In this document: positions 35,260-44,720 of the stretch, piece after piece
How the letters are laid out: the number at the start of each line of letters is the position of its first letter
How positions within the stretch are numbered: the stretch's first letter is position 1
Assembly: GCA_027886175.1 (NCBI GenBank)
Contig: JAJNNQ010000019.1
Coordinates: 16,697,501 to 16,761,500, forward strand
Length of the DNA stretch: 64,000 nt
Reading direction: 5' to 3'
Source of the DNA: Phylloscopus collybita
Lineage: Eukaryota > Chordata > Aves > Passeriformes > Phylloscopidae
Made by a program: the position numbers and the translations under genes
The notes under the pieces: generated by a model
Databases searched by the model: none
The model's input: only the letters and a program-made list of their open reading frames with translations
Told to the model about the DNA's origin: nothing

Positions 35260-35465
35260 CGCAGTCTGGGGTGGTCCCTCCGCCCGGTGTCCCGGTCCCG
35301 GGGCGCGGCGGCCGCTCCGCTCCCCGCGGCCGGGCGAGGGCAGCAGAGGCCGGGAAGCGACGCGGCCGGGCCGGGGATGGGGATGGGGATGGGGATGGGG
35401 ATGGGGATGGGGATCCTCCATTCCCCCCGCGCTGCCAGCGGGGCACGGCACCGCCAGCAGCGGCA
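35260..35465. promoter_or_regulatory. CpG-dense patch
   Basis: A CpG-rich segment with 'ccggggcgcggcggccgc' leads into a GGGGAT hexamer array. It marks the start of the GC-rich half of the window and could be a CpG-island promoter or enhancer of a gene beyond the window. No exon is evident. Confidence 0.4.
35373..35414 (+). repeat. (GGGGAT)7 hexamer array
   Basis: Seven perfect copies of GGGGAT are embedded in a CpG-rich patch. Regular G4 tracts spaced by AT make this a strong candidate G-quadruplex former on the plus strand. Confidence 0.97.
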
Positions 35466-35560
35466 TTTAGGAATCTGCTCTCATTAGCAGTCACAGAAGC
35501 AGCCGTTATTCCTATTTTTTTTATTATTAGCGTTTGAAAGCCCGTGAGCTCCGAGTAGAG
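35466..35560. promoter_or_regulatory. AT-rich, motif-dense island (candidate regulatory element)
   Basis: Abrupt AT-rich unique sequence containing 'ctctcattagcag' and 'ttattattagcg' is surrounded by GC-rich DNA. TAAT-core homeodomain-type sites on both sides of a poly-T suggest a conserved noncoding element. Conservation cannot be tested here. Confidence 0.3.
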
Positions 35561-36260
35561 CAGGTGTGCTCCGCGATGCTCCAGCCTCCAAATCCTCCCC
35601 TAAGTGTCCTGCGGACACAAAGGGCTTGTCCTGCTGCTGTGTCAGCTCAGCCTCCTCTGGGAAACCCTCGGGGCGGGACAGCACAGGCTTGGCGTGCCTC
35701 CAGCGCAGGGGACATGGGACATCACCTCGCTGCTGTCCCTTCTTGTGGACTCAGGACCAGGATGGGAGATGCTGGACGTGCCCACCACCCCCTGGCTGGC
35801 AGGGGCACCCCCAGCCTGGCCACCCCCTCCCTCCAGCAGCCACCCACCTGGAGGAGGCACCTCGGGGCTGCACGGTGCCGGGCTGGGGTTCACCCCCCTG
35901 GGACCCTCACACCTCCACACTGAGGAGCTCCGGGCACAAGGGCTGTCCCGGCCCTGGCTGCCCCGATGCCCCCGAGCCGGGCTGATCTCGGGGTCAGCTC
36001 CCTCCTCCCCTGGCTCGCTCCGTGTCCTGCCGTCTTGCGCCTGTGAATAATTCACCGTCCCTGTCCCCGTTGTTTCCTTGCAGGTATTTATAGCCCGCGA
36101 TCACGTCTCCTTGGAGGCAGCTCGCCCCGCCGCCGTGTAAATTTAGCTCCCGTCGTCTCTCACATGTCGTGCCCTCCAGCCCTTGCGGGAGCCCATCCAT
36201 GCGGCTCCTGTCCGGCAGCAGCCGGAGCCCCCCTGTCCCCCCTCCACTGCTGCCCCCATG
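35561..36260. other. GC-rich unique sequence, no gene recognised
   Basis: Overlapping open frames on both strands reflect high GC and few stops. A short AT-rich patch near 36044-36150 ('gtgaataattcaccg', 'ggtatttatagcccgcgatc') may be regulatory. Confidence 0.5.
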
Positions 36261-37051
36261 GTGTCCCTGTGCTGTGCCTGGTGTCCCCATGCCATGCTCG
36301 GTGTCCCTGTGCCATGCTCGGTGTCCCCGTGCCATGCTCAGTGTCCCTGTGCTGTGCCTGGTGTCCCCATGCCATGCTTGGTGTCCCTGTGCCGTGCCCA
36401 GTGTCCTTGTGCCATGCCCAGTGTCCTCATGCTGTGCTCAGTGTCCCTGTGCCATGCTTGGTGTCCCCGTGACATGCCCAGTGACCCTGTGCCATGCTCA
36501 GTGTCCCCGTGACATGCCCAGTGTCCCTGTGCCATGCTCAGTGTCCCAGTGCCATGCTTGGTGTCCCTGTGCCATGCTCAGTGTCCCCGTGCCATGCCCG
36601 GTGTCCCCATGCCATGCCCGGTGTCCCCGTGCCATGCTCAGTGTCCCAGTGCCATGCCTGATGTCCCCATGCCATGTTCAGTGTCCCTGTGCCATGCTCA
36701 GTGTCCCCGTGCCATGCCTGGTGTCCCCATGCCATGTTCAGTGTCCCTGTGCCATGCTCAGTGTCCCCATGCCATGCTCAGCGTCCCTGTTGTCCCCGTG
36801 CCATGTTCAGTGTCCCTGTGCCATGCTCAGTGTCCCAGTGCCATGCCCGGTGTCCCTGTGCCATGCTCAGTGTCCCAGTGTCATGCCCAGTGTCCCCATG
36901 CCATGTTCAGTGTCCCTGTGCCATGCTCAGTGTCCCAGTGTCATGCCTGGTGTCCCCATGCCATGCTCAGCGTCCCTGTTGTCCCCGTGCCATATTCAGT
37001 GTCCCTGTGCCATGCTCAGTGTCCCAGTGCCATGCCCGGTGTCCCTGTGCC
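36261..37051 (+). repeat. 20-bp minisatellite (~40 copies)
   Basis: About 790 bp of head-to-tail 20-bp units based on 'gtgtccctgtgccatgctca', with frequent variants at the c/t, a/g and final positions. A partially deleted unit occurs at 36781 and again at 36970, exposing a higher-order repeat of 189 bp. Because 20 is not a multiple of 3 and the unit has no stop in any plus-strand frame, all frames stay open, giving an apparent 324-residue Cys/His/Pro frame that is not a gene. Confidence 0.97.
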
Positions 37052-37549
37052 AGGCCCCGGACGCCGGGGCAGCTCAGCTTCCCTCCGGCAGCTGCACGGG
37101 GCCACCGAGCCCTTCAGCTGCTGCGGCACGGGGGATGCTTTGAAATTCCTGGGCTGCCATCTGTGCTATGCAAATCCCCCCATCTGACGGCTGCGTGCGG
37201 ACCCGCTTCCGGACGCAGCGCCGGAGCTGTTATTATCCCGCTCCTTCCTCCTTCCAGCCGCACATTCGGAGGGGCAGAAACATCGCCCCCGTGACACCCA
37301 GCCCTTTGTTCTGCCCGAGCTGGGCCGGGGGTTGCGGAGGGCGCGGGGCAGCGCTGGGCCCGGGGGGATGGTGGTTCCCAGGTTGTTCCTCGGTCCCGGT
37401 GCCACGGCAGCCCTGTCCCCGCCGGGAAAGGCAGCCAGGGCCGGGGCTTCAGCACAAGGCTGGCTGTGCTGTGCACAGGTGAGCCCCGAGGGTGGGGACC
37501 GGTGGGGACCGAGCCCACTCAGCCACTGGAACAGCCGATGGGCAGGCAC
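37052..37549. other. Unique spacer between two minisatellites
   Basis: The first part includes an octamer ATGCAAAT (37168-37175) and an AT-rich 'agctgttattatcccg' in a GC-rich context, possibly regulatory. No exon was recognised. Confidence 0.45.
37168..37175 (+). promoter_or_regulatory. Octamer motif ATGCAAAT
   Basis: A perfect POU-factor octamer lies in unique sequence between two minisatellites. A second perfect copy is at 59268-59275. Single motifs occur by chance, so function is unproven. Confidence 0.3.
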
Positions 37550-38055
37550 GGGAATGCGGCAGGGGCAGCGCCCGTGTCCCGGGAATGCGGCAGGAGCGGT
37601 GCCCGTGTCCCGGGAATGCGGCAGGGGCAGTGCCCGTGTCCCGGGAATGCGGCACAGGCAGTGCCCGTGTCCCGGGAATGCGGCACAGGCAGTGCCCGTG
37701 TCCCGGGAATGCGGCAGGAGCAGTGCCCGTGTCCCGGGAATGCGGCAGGGGCAGGGCCCCCCCCCGTGTCCCGGGAATGCGGCAGGAGCGGCGCCCGTGT
37801 CCCGGGCACAGCGGCACAGGCAGGGCCCGTGTCCCGGGAATGCAGCACAGGCAGTGCCCGTGTCCCGGGAATGCGGCAGGGGCAGTGCCCGTGTCCCGGG
37901 AATGCGGCAGGGGCAGTGCCCGTGTCCCGGGAATGCGGCAGGGGCAGTGCCCGTGTCCCGGGAATGCGGCAGGGGCAGTGCCCATGTCCCGGGAATGCAG
38001 CAGGAGCGGTGCCCATGTCCCGGGAATGCGGCAGGAGCGGTGCCCGTGTCCCGGG
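37550..38055 (+). repeat. 31-bp minisatellite (~16 copies)
   Basis: Tandem 31-bp units start at 'gggaatgcggcaggggcagt' and close with 'gcccgtgtccc'. Variants swap ggcagg for ggcaca and include a C-expanded unit near 37757 and a 'gggcacagcgg' unit near 37805. The unit length leaves all frames open on both strands, producing artefactual frames of over 200 residues. Confidence 0.97.
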
Positions 38056-38747
38056 CACAGCGTGCACATCCCCCCCAGGGCCGAGGGGCTCCCACAGCTC
38101 CCCCACCCCAGGGATCCTGTCCCCAGCCTGGGGCCTGCATGAGCCACACGCAGACGCAAACCAGGCAGGACCACGCACCCTCCCTCGCCCCCCTTTCCCC
38201 ACCCCACTGCTGGGGGTGCGCAAACACCCCCCGTGAGCTGCCCCAGCTTCTCCCCAAATTCACCCGAGCGGGGCTGGGGGGCTGTACCCTCGGGTGCCGA
38301 GATGGCAGCGAGGGCTCACCATGCCCAGCACAGCCCCCCCTGCTCCGTGCTCTTTAAACGCCGATCCGCTGGGAAGGTGGCAGCGGCTCCCTGGGGTGGC
38401 CAGGGAAGCGGGGGGCACGTTTGCCAGCGCGGAGCGCGGGGGGTAATTAATGAGCATCCTGCGCTGCTCCCCGCTGTGCCTGCATCCCCCCAGGACCCCT
38501 CGGCCGGCAGCGCTGGTACCGCCTGCTCCTGCCGGCGCTGGGGGCCGGGGGACCTGGCGGCACGGGGCCTCGTTAATATTTTAGGAGCTCTTTTGTCCGC
38601 AGGGGATGGGGAGGCTCGTTCGCAATCGCCTTTCATCTCCGTGAGGCCTCCGCGCGGCTCCAGCCTCTTATCTGCCGCCTCCTCGCTGCTTCGCTACAGC
38701 TTGTTATGGGGCTTGGGTTGTTGTTTTTTCTTCCTGGGAAGGATCGG
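38056..38747. other. GC-rich unique sequence with AT-rich islands
   Basis: No coding gene was recognised. Two AT-rich islets stand out: 'ggtaattaatgagcatcctg' near 38442 and 'cctcgttaatattttaggag' near 38567. Their composition contrasts with the flanks, which suggests regulatory sequence. Confidence 0.45.

Positions 38748-38785
<38 letters not shown>
38748..38785 (+). repeat. A38 homopolymer run
   Basis: Thirty-eight uninterrupted A occur in GC-rich DNA. No attached retrocopy body or flanking target-site duplication is evident. Confidence 0.95.
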
Positions 38786-38786
<1 letters not shown>

Positions 38787-38989
38787 CCTGGCTGCTCCTG
38801 GCCAAAGGGCATCCGCCAGCCGTGCTGGCGGCAGCTGCTGGAGCATCCCCGCACGGCTCCTGCCTGCCTGCTGCCATCCCTCCGCTGCCTGCTCGGGGCT
38901 GCAGCCCTGCCCGGGCTGGGCTGTGCCAAGGGCTGGGGCTGGATGTGTCCTTGGCGGTCCTGGGGAGGGCCCCTGAGCCTGAGCCCCTG

Positions 38990-39045
38990 TGTGTGTGTGT
39001 GTGTTTGTGTGTATGTGTGTGTGTGGGTGTGTGTGTGGGTGTGCA
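38990..39045 (+). repeat. (TG)n microsatellite
   Basis: An interrupted TG dinucleotide array of about 56 bp with a few TTG, TA and GGG interruptions. Confidence 0.95.
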
Positions 39046-41259
39046 CTGCCTGCCTGTGTCACGGGTGAACCTGGAGACCCCCAAGGGCTGTGCCAAGGGG
39101 TCCACGGATCCACTGAAACCCCTTTCCCTGTGGGGGATGCTCAGTGGGAACATGAAAAACCAGCCCTGGTGCCTCCTGGCTGGCTGGGAAGGGGCAGAGC
39201 CAAGGCACAGCCTGGGCTGGTGCAAGGAGGAAGAGGGTGATAAAGGAGGAAGTACCTGGAGGGGGAAATGGGAGCTGAGCTGCATTCCTGCTCCCCCTCT
39301 GAGCTGGGGAGTGCAAGCAAAGTTGGGAGAGCAGAGGGTGCCTTGGGAAGAGCTCAGCCCTGGGGTTTTAACAGCTGCATGGACAATTGTCTCTAGGTCC
39401 TCCCTTGGACCTCTCCTTCATCCTCCCCTTGCTCCTCTTGCCATCTCAGCAATGCCTCACTGTCCCCAGGTCCCAAACTCATGGTCTTGGCTCCTCTTGT
39501 CCCTCCCAACCAGTGTTTCTCATGATGTCCCTTCCCTAGTGATGGTCCCAGCTGACTGAGAGGCGTGGGCAGCTCGGGGTCCCTGCTTGGGGCTCTTGGG
39601 GGTCTCCAGGTGACCCCCCCCATGCACACACAGGCTCTCCTGGGGATGTGTTACCTTCCCCTTTGATTCTGTCCATCCCCTGTGCCACAGAGGGCTGAGG
39701 CAGCAGGGCTCCCCTTGTCCTGGAAAAAACCCACCCCCACACCTGGCCACCTCCAGGTCTGGGCACGGCCCTGGCAAGGAGAAGACGTGCCAATCCCACC
39801 CCAGCTGACACCCATCTGTCCATCCCTTTGCCCAAGCAGCAACTTGGATCCCCAGAGGAAATCTGGCTGAAGGCCTTCAGGAGGCCTTTTTCCAGCTGTG
39901 CTCTGCCAAGGCTGACAGCTTCTTCCCATGGGAAGGTCCTTGCCCATCACCCAGTGAAGCACAGCAGCCTCAAAGCTCCTTCACTGCCCGCCCCCAGCTG
40001 CAGGCACACCAGCGGGGACTGCTGCCGTCCCCCCCCCCGGGGGAGGTGGCATCCTCCTGGCACTGCCACCGCTGCCAGGTCACCCCCAGCTGGCAATGCA
40101 GGCTGGGGGACCTGCGGGAGGGCTGGCGCCTGCGCTCAGGAAGGCGGTGAGCTCACGGGTTTAATTTTCTCAAGGCTTCGTTGGGCTCTGACATGTGATC
40201 CCCGCCACAGGAAGGACGCGGCGAATGCGTCGTCCCCCGGGGCTGCCTGCCTCGACCTTGTGGGAAGAGGTAAGAGCACAGCACGGCTTTTCCGCCCCGC
40301 TGGTGTCGCTTCCAACAGCAATTTAATATCTCCCTGATAACCCAGGCCGGGTTTCAGGCACCGTTTAAAAAAAAAAAAAAAGAAAAAAAAAAAAAGAAAA
40401 AAGAATAAAGAAAAAAAAAATAATAAAGCATCTGCTGATAGAAGTCGATGTCCTCAGCTGAAACCCCACTGTGGGTCTGCAGGGCCAGCCCCACACTGCA
40501 GCTGTCCATTGCCAGCTTCACACCTATCTTTGTCCTCTGGCAGGGCAGGGCCCTGATGCCCTCCTGGAGGGGACAGTGGGACCGTGGGGACTCCCAGCGT
40601 GGGGACTGTCACCCTTTGGCTCTGTGCCCAGTGGAGGGGGAATGTTCCCCAGCCCCATCGGGGTCACAGTGGGAGCTGTGGCGGCTCCATCACACTCCAT
40701 GGCAAAGCTGTCATCGCTCCCCCTCTCCCCTCCCAGCGTCCCAGACACCCCCACGTGGTCCCACCCATGGGACAGACCTTCAAGGGCTTTCCCCAAGCAA
40801 GGGAAGGGCTGGGATGCTCCCTTTGGGTGTGCCACCCACCTCACTGTGGACCAGCATGGGCTGCAGGGACTGGGGCTCACTTTTGGGGACGGGCTCAGGC
40901 CAGGCATGACCTTCAAGGCCGGTCTGGCCACGCACCTTTTTCCAGGTCTAAGTCTCTGCTCCTTGCTCCATGGGCTCACTTTTCTTGTCCCACTTGCTGA
41001 GCTTGGTTTCCCCAGCTCGATTTCCCAGGCTCCTTTCCGTGGGCTCAATTCCCCGTGCTCACCTCTGTGAGCTCTCCAGCACTTCCAGAATGGAGGTTCC
41101 TTGGGCATGGCTGGCTGGACACGGATCTCCAGGCTCGCTTCTCCAGACACACCTTGCCAGGGGTGTCTCCCGGGCTCGATGCCTCGGTGGTGCTTCCCAG
41201 CTGCTTCCCGGGGCTCTCCCCGTCAGCCCGGTGCCAGCAGAGGGCCTCCCTTACCAGCA
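39046..41259. other. GC-rich intergenic sequence, no gene recognised
   Basis: Open frames of 100-200 residues on both strands overlap one another and have no recognisable domain. An A-rich simple block lies at about 40368-40430. Nothing else was identified. Confidence 0.5.
40368..40430 (+). repeat. A-rich low-complexity block
   Basis: Runs of A interrupted by single G or T, about 63 bp, in GC-rich flanks. Confidence 0.92.
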
Positions 41260-41540
41260 CAGCACCGTCTGGAAATTATAAAACACATTATCTATTTGGC
41301 AAAACTTTGTGCAAGGATCAGGAAAAGGGCTGGAATCCGTTCTCCTCCAGGAGACCGGAGACAGCGTGTCCCCCCCCGGCTTCTGTTTTCAATGCCAGCA
41401 CTCAGCCGCGTTAAAGCCGTGGGAGCGTTCGTCATTAAAATGGCAATTGTGGAGCCAGGCAATAAATTTAACATCATAAAAGGCGCTGGGAGGGTCTCGC
41501 TCATCTGTTGCTCTTCAAAGAAAAGTGTTAGTTGCTTCCG
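41260..41540. promoter_or_regulatory. AT-rich candidate conserved regulatory element
   Basis: Unique sequence with clustered TAAT/ATTA-type and TTTATxx cores ('ggaaattataaaacacatta', 'gtcattaaaatggcaattgt', 'ggcaataaatttaacatcat') lies in a GC-rich neighbourhood. Lack of CpG decay, repeats or coding signal fits an ultra-slow-evolving enhancer. This is inference from composition and motif density only. Confidence 0.4.
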
Positions 41541-41562
41541 AAAAAAAAAAAAAAAAAAAAAA
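41541..41562 (+). repeat. A22 homopolymer run
   Basis: An A-run of about 22 directly abuts the AT-rich candidate element on its 3' side. Confidence 0.9.
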
Positions 41563-42018
41563 TTGGGAAGAAGCAGGTGAGAAGGGCCGGGGTGGGTGGC
41601 AGCAGAGCTTGGCCGGGCAGAGGTGACCTTTTGGGGTGCCCGTGGGGCTGGGGGTGCTGGAGGAGGGGGCGCTGGGGCTCTTTCCGCGGGATGGGGTTTG
41701 TTCTCTGCGTGGGATGAGCAGGGGCGAGGGGGCTGAGTGGGGGAACATCTCCCCTCCTGCTGGTGGGGTGCTCTGCGCCCCGTCCCTAGGGAGTGAGGGA
41801 CACCCAGCAGGCAGGGTGACATCGGCCAGGGCTCCCTGCTCTGTCCTGCACTCCTGCGGTGCCACTGTGACCGCTGGGCTGGGACCACCCCGCTCCCGCC
41901 GCCAGCGCCCGCCGATAGCCATCATCTCCCAACGCCAGGCTCCGGCCGCCGGCGTCTGCCGGCAGAATGAGCCGTCGGATTGGAACCGTTCGCTAAATAA
42001 TTCAGGAGATTCCTTCCC
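41563..42018. other. GC-rich unique sequence, no gene recognised
   Basis: No feature was recognised. CpG density rises toward the island at 42.2 kb. Confidence 0.45.
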
Positions 42019-42130
42019 CTTTTTTTTTTTTTTTTTTTCTTTTTCTTTTTCCTTTCCTTCGAGAAAGCTGTTTTCTTTCCTTCTTTTTTTTTTTTTTTTT
42101 TTTTTTATTATTATTATTTTTTTTCCCCTT
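42019..42130 (+). repeat. T-rich low-complexity block
   Basis: Pyrimidine-dominated (T)n with C and later A interruptions, about 110 bp, immediately upstream of a CpG-dense patch. Confidence 0.92.
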
Positions 42131-42159
42131 TAAGGTCGGAGTATTTTCCAGGCTGGGTT

Positions 42160-42720
42160 TCCATCGAGGGGGTGCGGACACGCTCAGGCAATACCGCCAT
42201 GTGTTTACAGCTCAGCTCCCGGCGTTATTTAGGGATCGTAAAACCACAGCAGCTCTCTCGCTCGCTTCCCCCCCCGCCCCACTCCCGCTCGCCGCAGCCA
42301 ATTTTTTTCCTCCATGCGGCTCTCGTTGCAGCGGCAAAGGTCAACCCCGCTCCTTTGAAAGCAGCACACCCCCCCCCCCCCCCCCTCCTCCCTTATCAGA
42401 TTTAGGAATCCTTGGGGGAGGTTGAAGCCGAAATGCAGGCAAAGCCAGCTGGCCGCGGTCCGGCCGGGGGGGGCGGTGGGGCTGCGGGGTGGGAAGGAAG
42501 GATGGAGGTGGCTGCCGAGGGAGGAGGAGGAGGAGGAGGAGGGCGGTGGGATGAGCCCCCGCGCCCGGGCGGGGCGGCACCGACAGCAGCGAGCGAGCGC
42601 CTGAAGAATGGGGGCGCAGATAACGCAGCTGATCAGCGGCCGCGCCGGCCTCGGGGAGCGGGGGGGGGGGAGTTGGATGTGACGAACAAAATCGCTGCCG
42701 GGGTGAAGTCGGCGTGGCTC
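42160..42720. promoter_or_regulatory. CpG island, candidate promoter of a downstream gene
   Basis: CpG-dense sequence with a CCAAT-type 'gcagccaatttt' (42294-42305), a C17 run (42369-42385), GC boxes ('cgcccgggcggggcgg' near 42560) and purine-rich GGA repeats. The arrangement resembles a vertebrate CpG-island promoter. Given UBE2D2 upstream, the tandem neighbour known in mammals (CXXC5) is a reasonable owner, but no coding exon supports this and the strand is undetermined. Confidence 0.45.
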
Positions 42721-43570
42721 GGGGTGGGGGAGTGGGGCGGCTGGGGGAGCCCCCACAGCACAGTGATGGGTGGGGGGAGCCCTGCAGGAAAGGGCTGGGG
42801 ATGGGATGGGGTCATGGGAGCAGGGTGAGCTCCATGGAAAGGGGGTGAGGGTTGTGACAGACTGGGCTGGGGGGGTCACAGTGAGAGGATAGTGCCCCTG
42901 GCAAAGGTCTGGGGTCTACGGCAGGGCCTGGGAAATGGATGGTCCCCTGGGATAATCTGTTCTGGGGGCACTCTGGGCAAACCCCCAAACTGGGAAGCCA
43001 TGGGGCACCTCAGTGAGGCTGAGCATGAGAAGAGCTCTAAGGGGTCATGGCCAGCGCTGGGGTGACCAAGTGATGGCAGAGAGTGGCATCGGGGGTCCCT
43101 GGTGAGAGGGGAGGAGGCAGGAGGCAGCAGGGGAAGAGAGGACAGAAGGCAGGCGTGGGGTGGAGCTGGGACGTGGGGCAGGAGGCTCTGTCAGGGCTGT
43201 GGGCAGCCCCAGCCCCTGTCACTCCCCTGGAGACGTTCCCTGCTGGTCTTGTCCCGGCCCAGGCACCGCTCACGCCTTCAAACTTTGCCAGCGGATGGTT
43301 TTTAATTAAAACCAGGAGATGCTGCTCAGCGCCCCGGCCCTTCAGGGATGACCACTGCTCACATCCTCCGCCTTGGGTCTTCCTGGCTGCACAGCTTGAC
43401 ACGGGGAGATGAAAGTCCCTCCCTGCCAAAAAAGCACCAGAAAAAAAAAAAAAAAAGGGCAGTCATAAAATCACACTGCCAAGATGTCCCCGGCCAAGGG
43501 TCCGGCGAGGTCCTGGCGACCAGGAGCCATGGCCAGAGCTGAGCAGCAGCCCAGGGAGTGGGGCTGTTGC
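42721..43570. other. GC-rich unique sequence
   Basis: No gene was recognised. An A17 run is at 43440-43456 and a palindromic AT-rich stretch 'ggtttttaattaaaacc' at 43298-43314 interrupts GC-rich sequence. Confidence 0.45.
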
Positions 43571-43574
43571 CTTC

Positions 43575-43700
43575 AGCCCTTCTAAAAATAACAGCTCCGG
43601 GTGCCTAACTGGAACCAGCTTTCCAAACTCCCAGCTGGAAGCAGCTTCAGGAGCCTGCACCAGCCTTTCTGGGAAAGAGCAATTAAAAATAGCGAGCGGC
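43575..43700. promoter_or_regulatory. MEF2 / E-box cluster (candidate enhancer)
   Basis: Two sites fit the MEF2 consensus YTAWWWWTAR exactly: CTAAAAATAA at 43582-43591 and TTAAAAATAG at 43683-43692. A CAGCTG E-box lies between them at 43632-43637. They sit in AT-richer unique sequence within GC-rich DNA. The combination is typical of muscle or neural enhancers. Function is inferred. Confidence 0.4.
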
Positions 43701-44445
43701 TGAGAGCGCCGCCCCTGCTGCCCATCCTGCCCCTGCCTGGGGAGGGCACGGGGAGCCAGGTTTGGAGGACAGGTGTTCCCCTTTGCTCAGCTGGGAAAGG
43801 CCAACAGTGCCTAGAGATGGAGCTGGAAGGATACCATGGAGGGGGGAATCAGCCTCCCTGATCCCAGGAGACAGGGGGCAGTGGGCTCAGAGCGCCCCAA
43901 GGAGAGCAGCTGGGGCTGTTCCAGCGTTGTCACCTGCTGGTTGTGGGTGCTGGAGCTGGAGCTGGAGCTGACATGGAGCTGGGGCCACATCCAGGCTGTA
44001 TCCTAGAAAGGTGAAGGCCAGGCTGTCCCAGGAAGGTGTGCATAGAACAGCATCCTACAGCGGGGGTGGGAGCAGCATTCCGGGGACATCGGGGGGCTGC
44101 GAGTATCCCACATGGTCCCACATGGGCTCCAGCTCATCCCCTCGTGTAGGACCCAACCCATCCATCCCCGCAGGCTCTGCCCCACCCGCTCACATGAGCT
44201 CCAACACATCCACCCTCCTGAGCTCCAGCTCTGTGGATGCATGGTCTCCATCCCACCCCTTTGGGGCTCAGAGCCATCCCTCCTGCCCATGGCTGGGATG
44301 GCTGCTGGCTCCCTGCCCACACTGAAGCTGGAGATGGCCCCACGCAGGTTTAGCTGGTGGCACATGCCTGATGTCCCACGCCAGGCTCATCAGCTCTGTG
44401 CCCAACCCTCCATTCCATGGCAGAGAGCCTGCACCTCCGTGTGCT

Positions 44446-44720
44446 GCTGCTCCCACCGCTCCCAGTGCTCCCAGTGCTCCCAGTGCTCCCCAGCTCCCAC
44501 TGCTCCCACCGCTCCCAGTGCTCCCAGTGCTCCCCAGCTCCCACTGCTCCCAGTGCTCCCAGTGCTCCCCAGCTCCCACTGCTCCCACTGCTCCCACCAC
44601 TCCCACTGCTCTCACTGCTCCCAGTGCTCCCACTGCTCTCACTGCTCTCAGTGCTCCCAGTGCTCCCAGTGCTCCCACTACTCCCACTGTTCCCACTGTT
44701 CCCACTGCTCCCCAGCTCCA
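44446..44720 (+). repeat. 9-bp minisatellite GCTCCCAGT/GCTCCCACT
   Basis: About 30 tandem 9-bp units alternate GCTCCCAGT, GCTCCCACT and GCTCCCACC, with GCTCCCCA breaks recurring every five or so units. It yields Ala-Pro-Ser-type or Leu-Pro-type frames that should not be read as protein. Confidence 0.96.

Noticed and set aside
34106..35470. 454-residue frame with a Lys/Asn/Thr/Pro-rich tail
   Set aside because: The tail is the A/C-rich low-complexity block and the head is random sequence.
36169..37143. 324-residue open frame rich in Cys, His, Pro and Val
   Set aside because: It is the translation of the 20-bp minisatellite; all three plus-strand frames are open there and unit variants do not preserve amino acids.
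36261..38055. CRISPR-like direct repeats
   Set aside because: Units are contiguous with no spacers, and the host is a vertebrate.
37166..38263. 365-residue minus-strand frame and several overlapping frames over 200 residues
   Set aside because: They are products of the 31-bp minisatellite, open in most frames on both strands, with no domain.
38748..38785. Poly(A) tail of a processed pseudogene
   Set aside because: Upstream sequence shows no recognisable mRNA-derived body and no matching short duplication flanks it.
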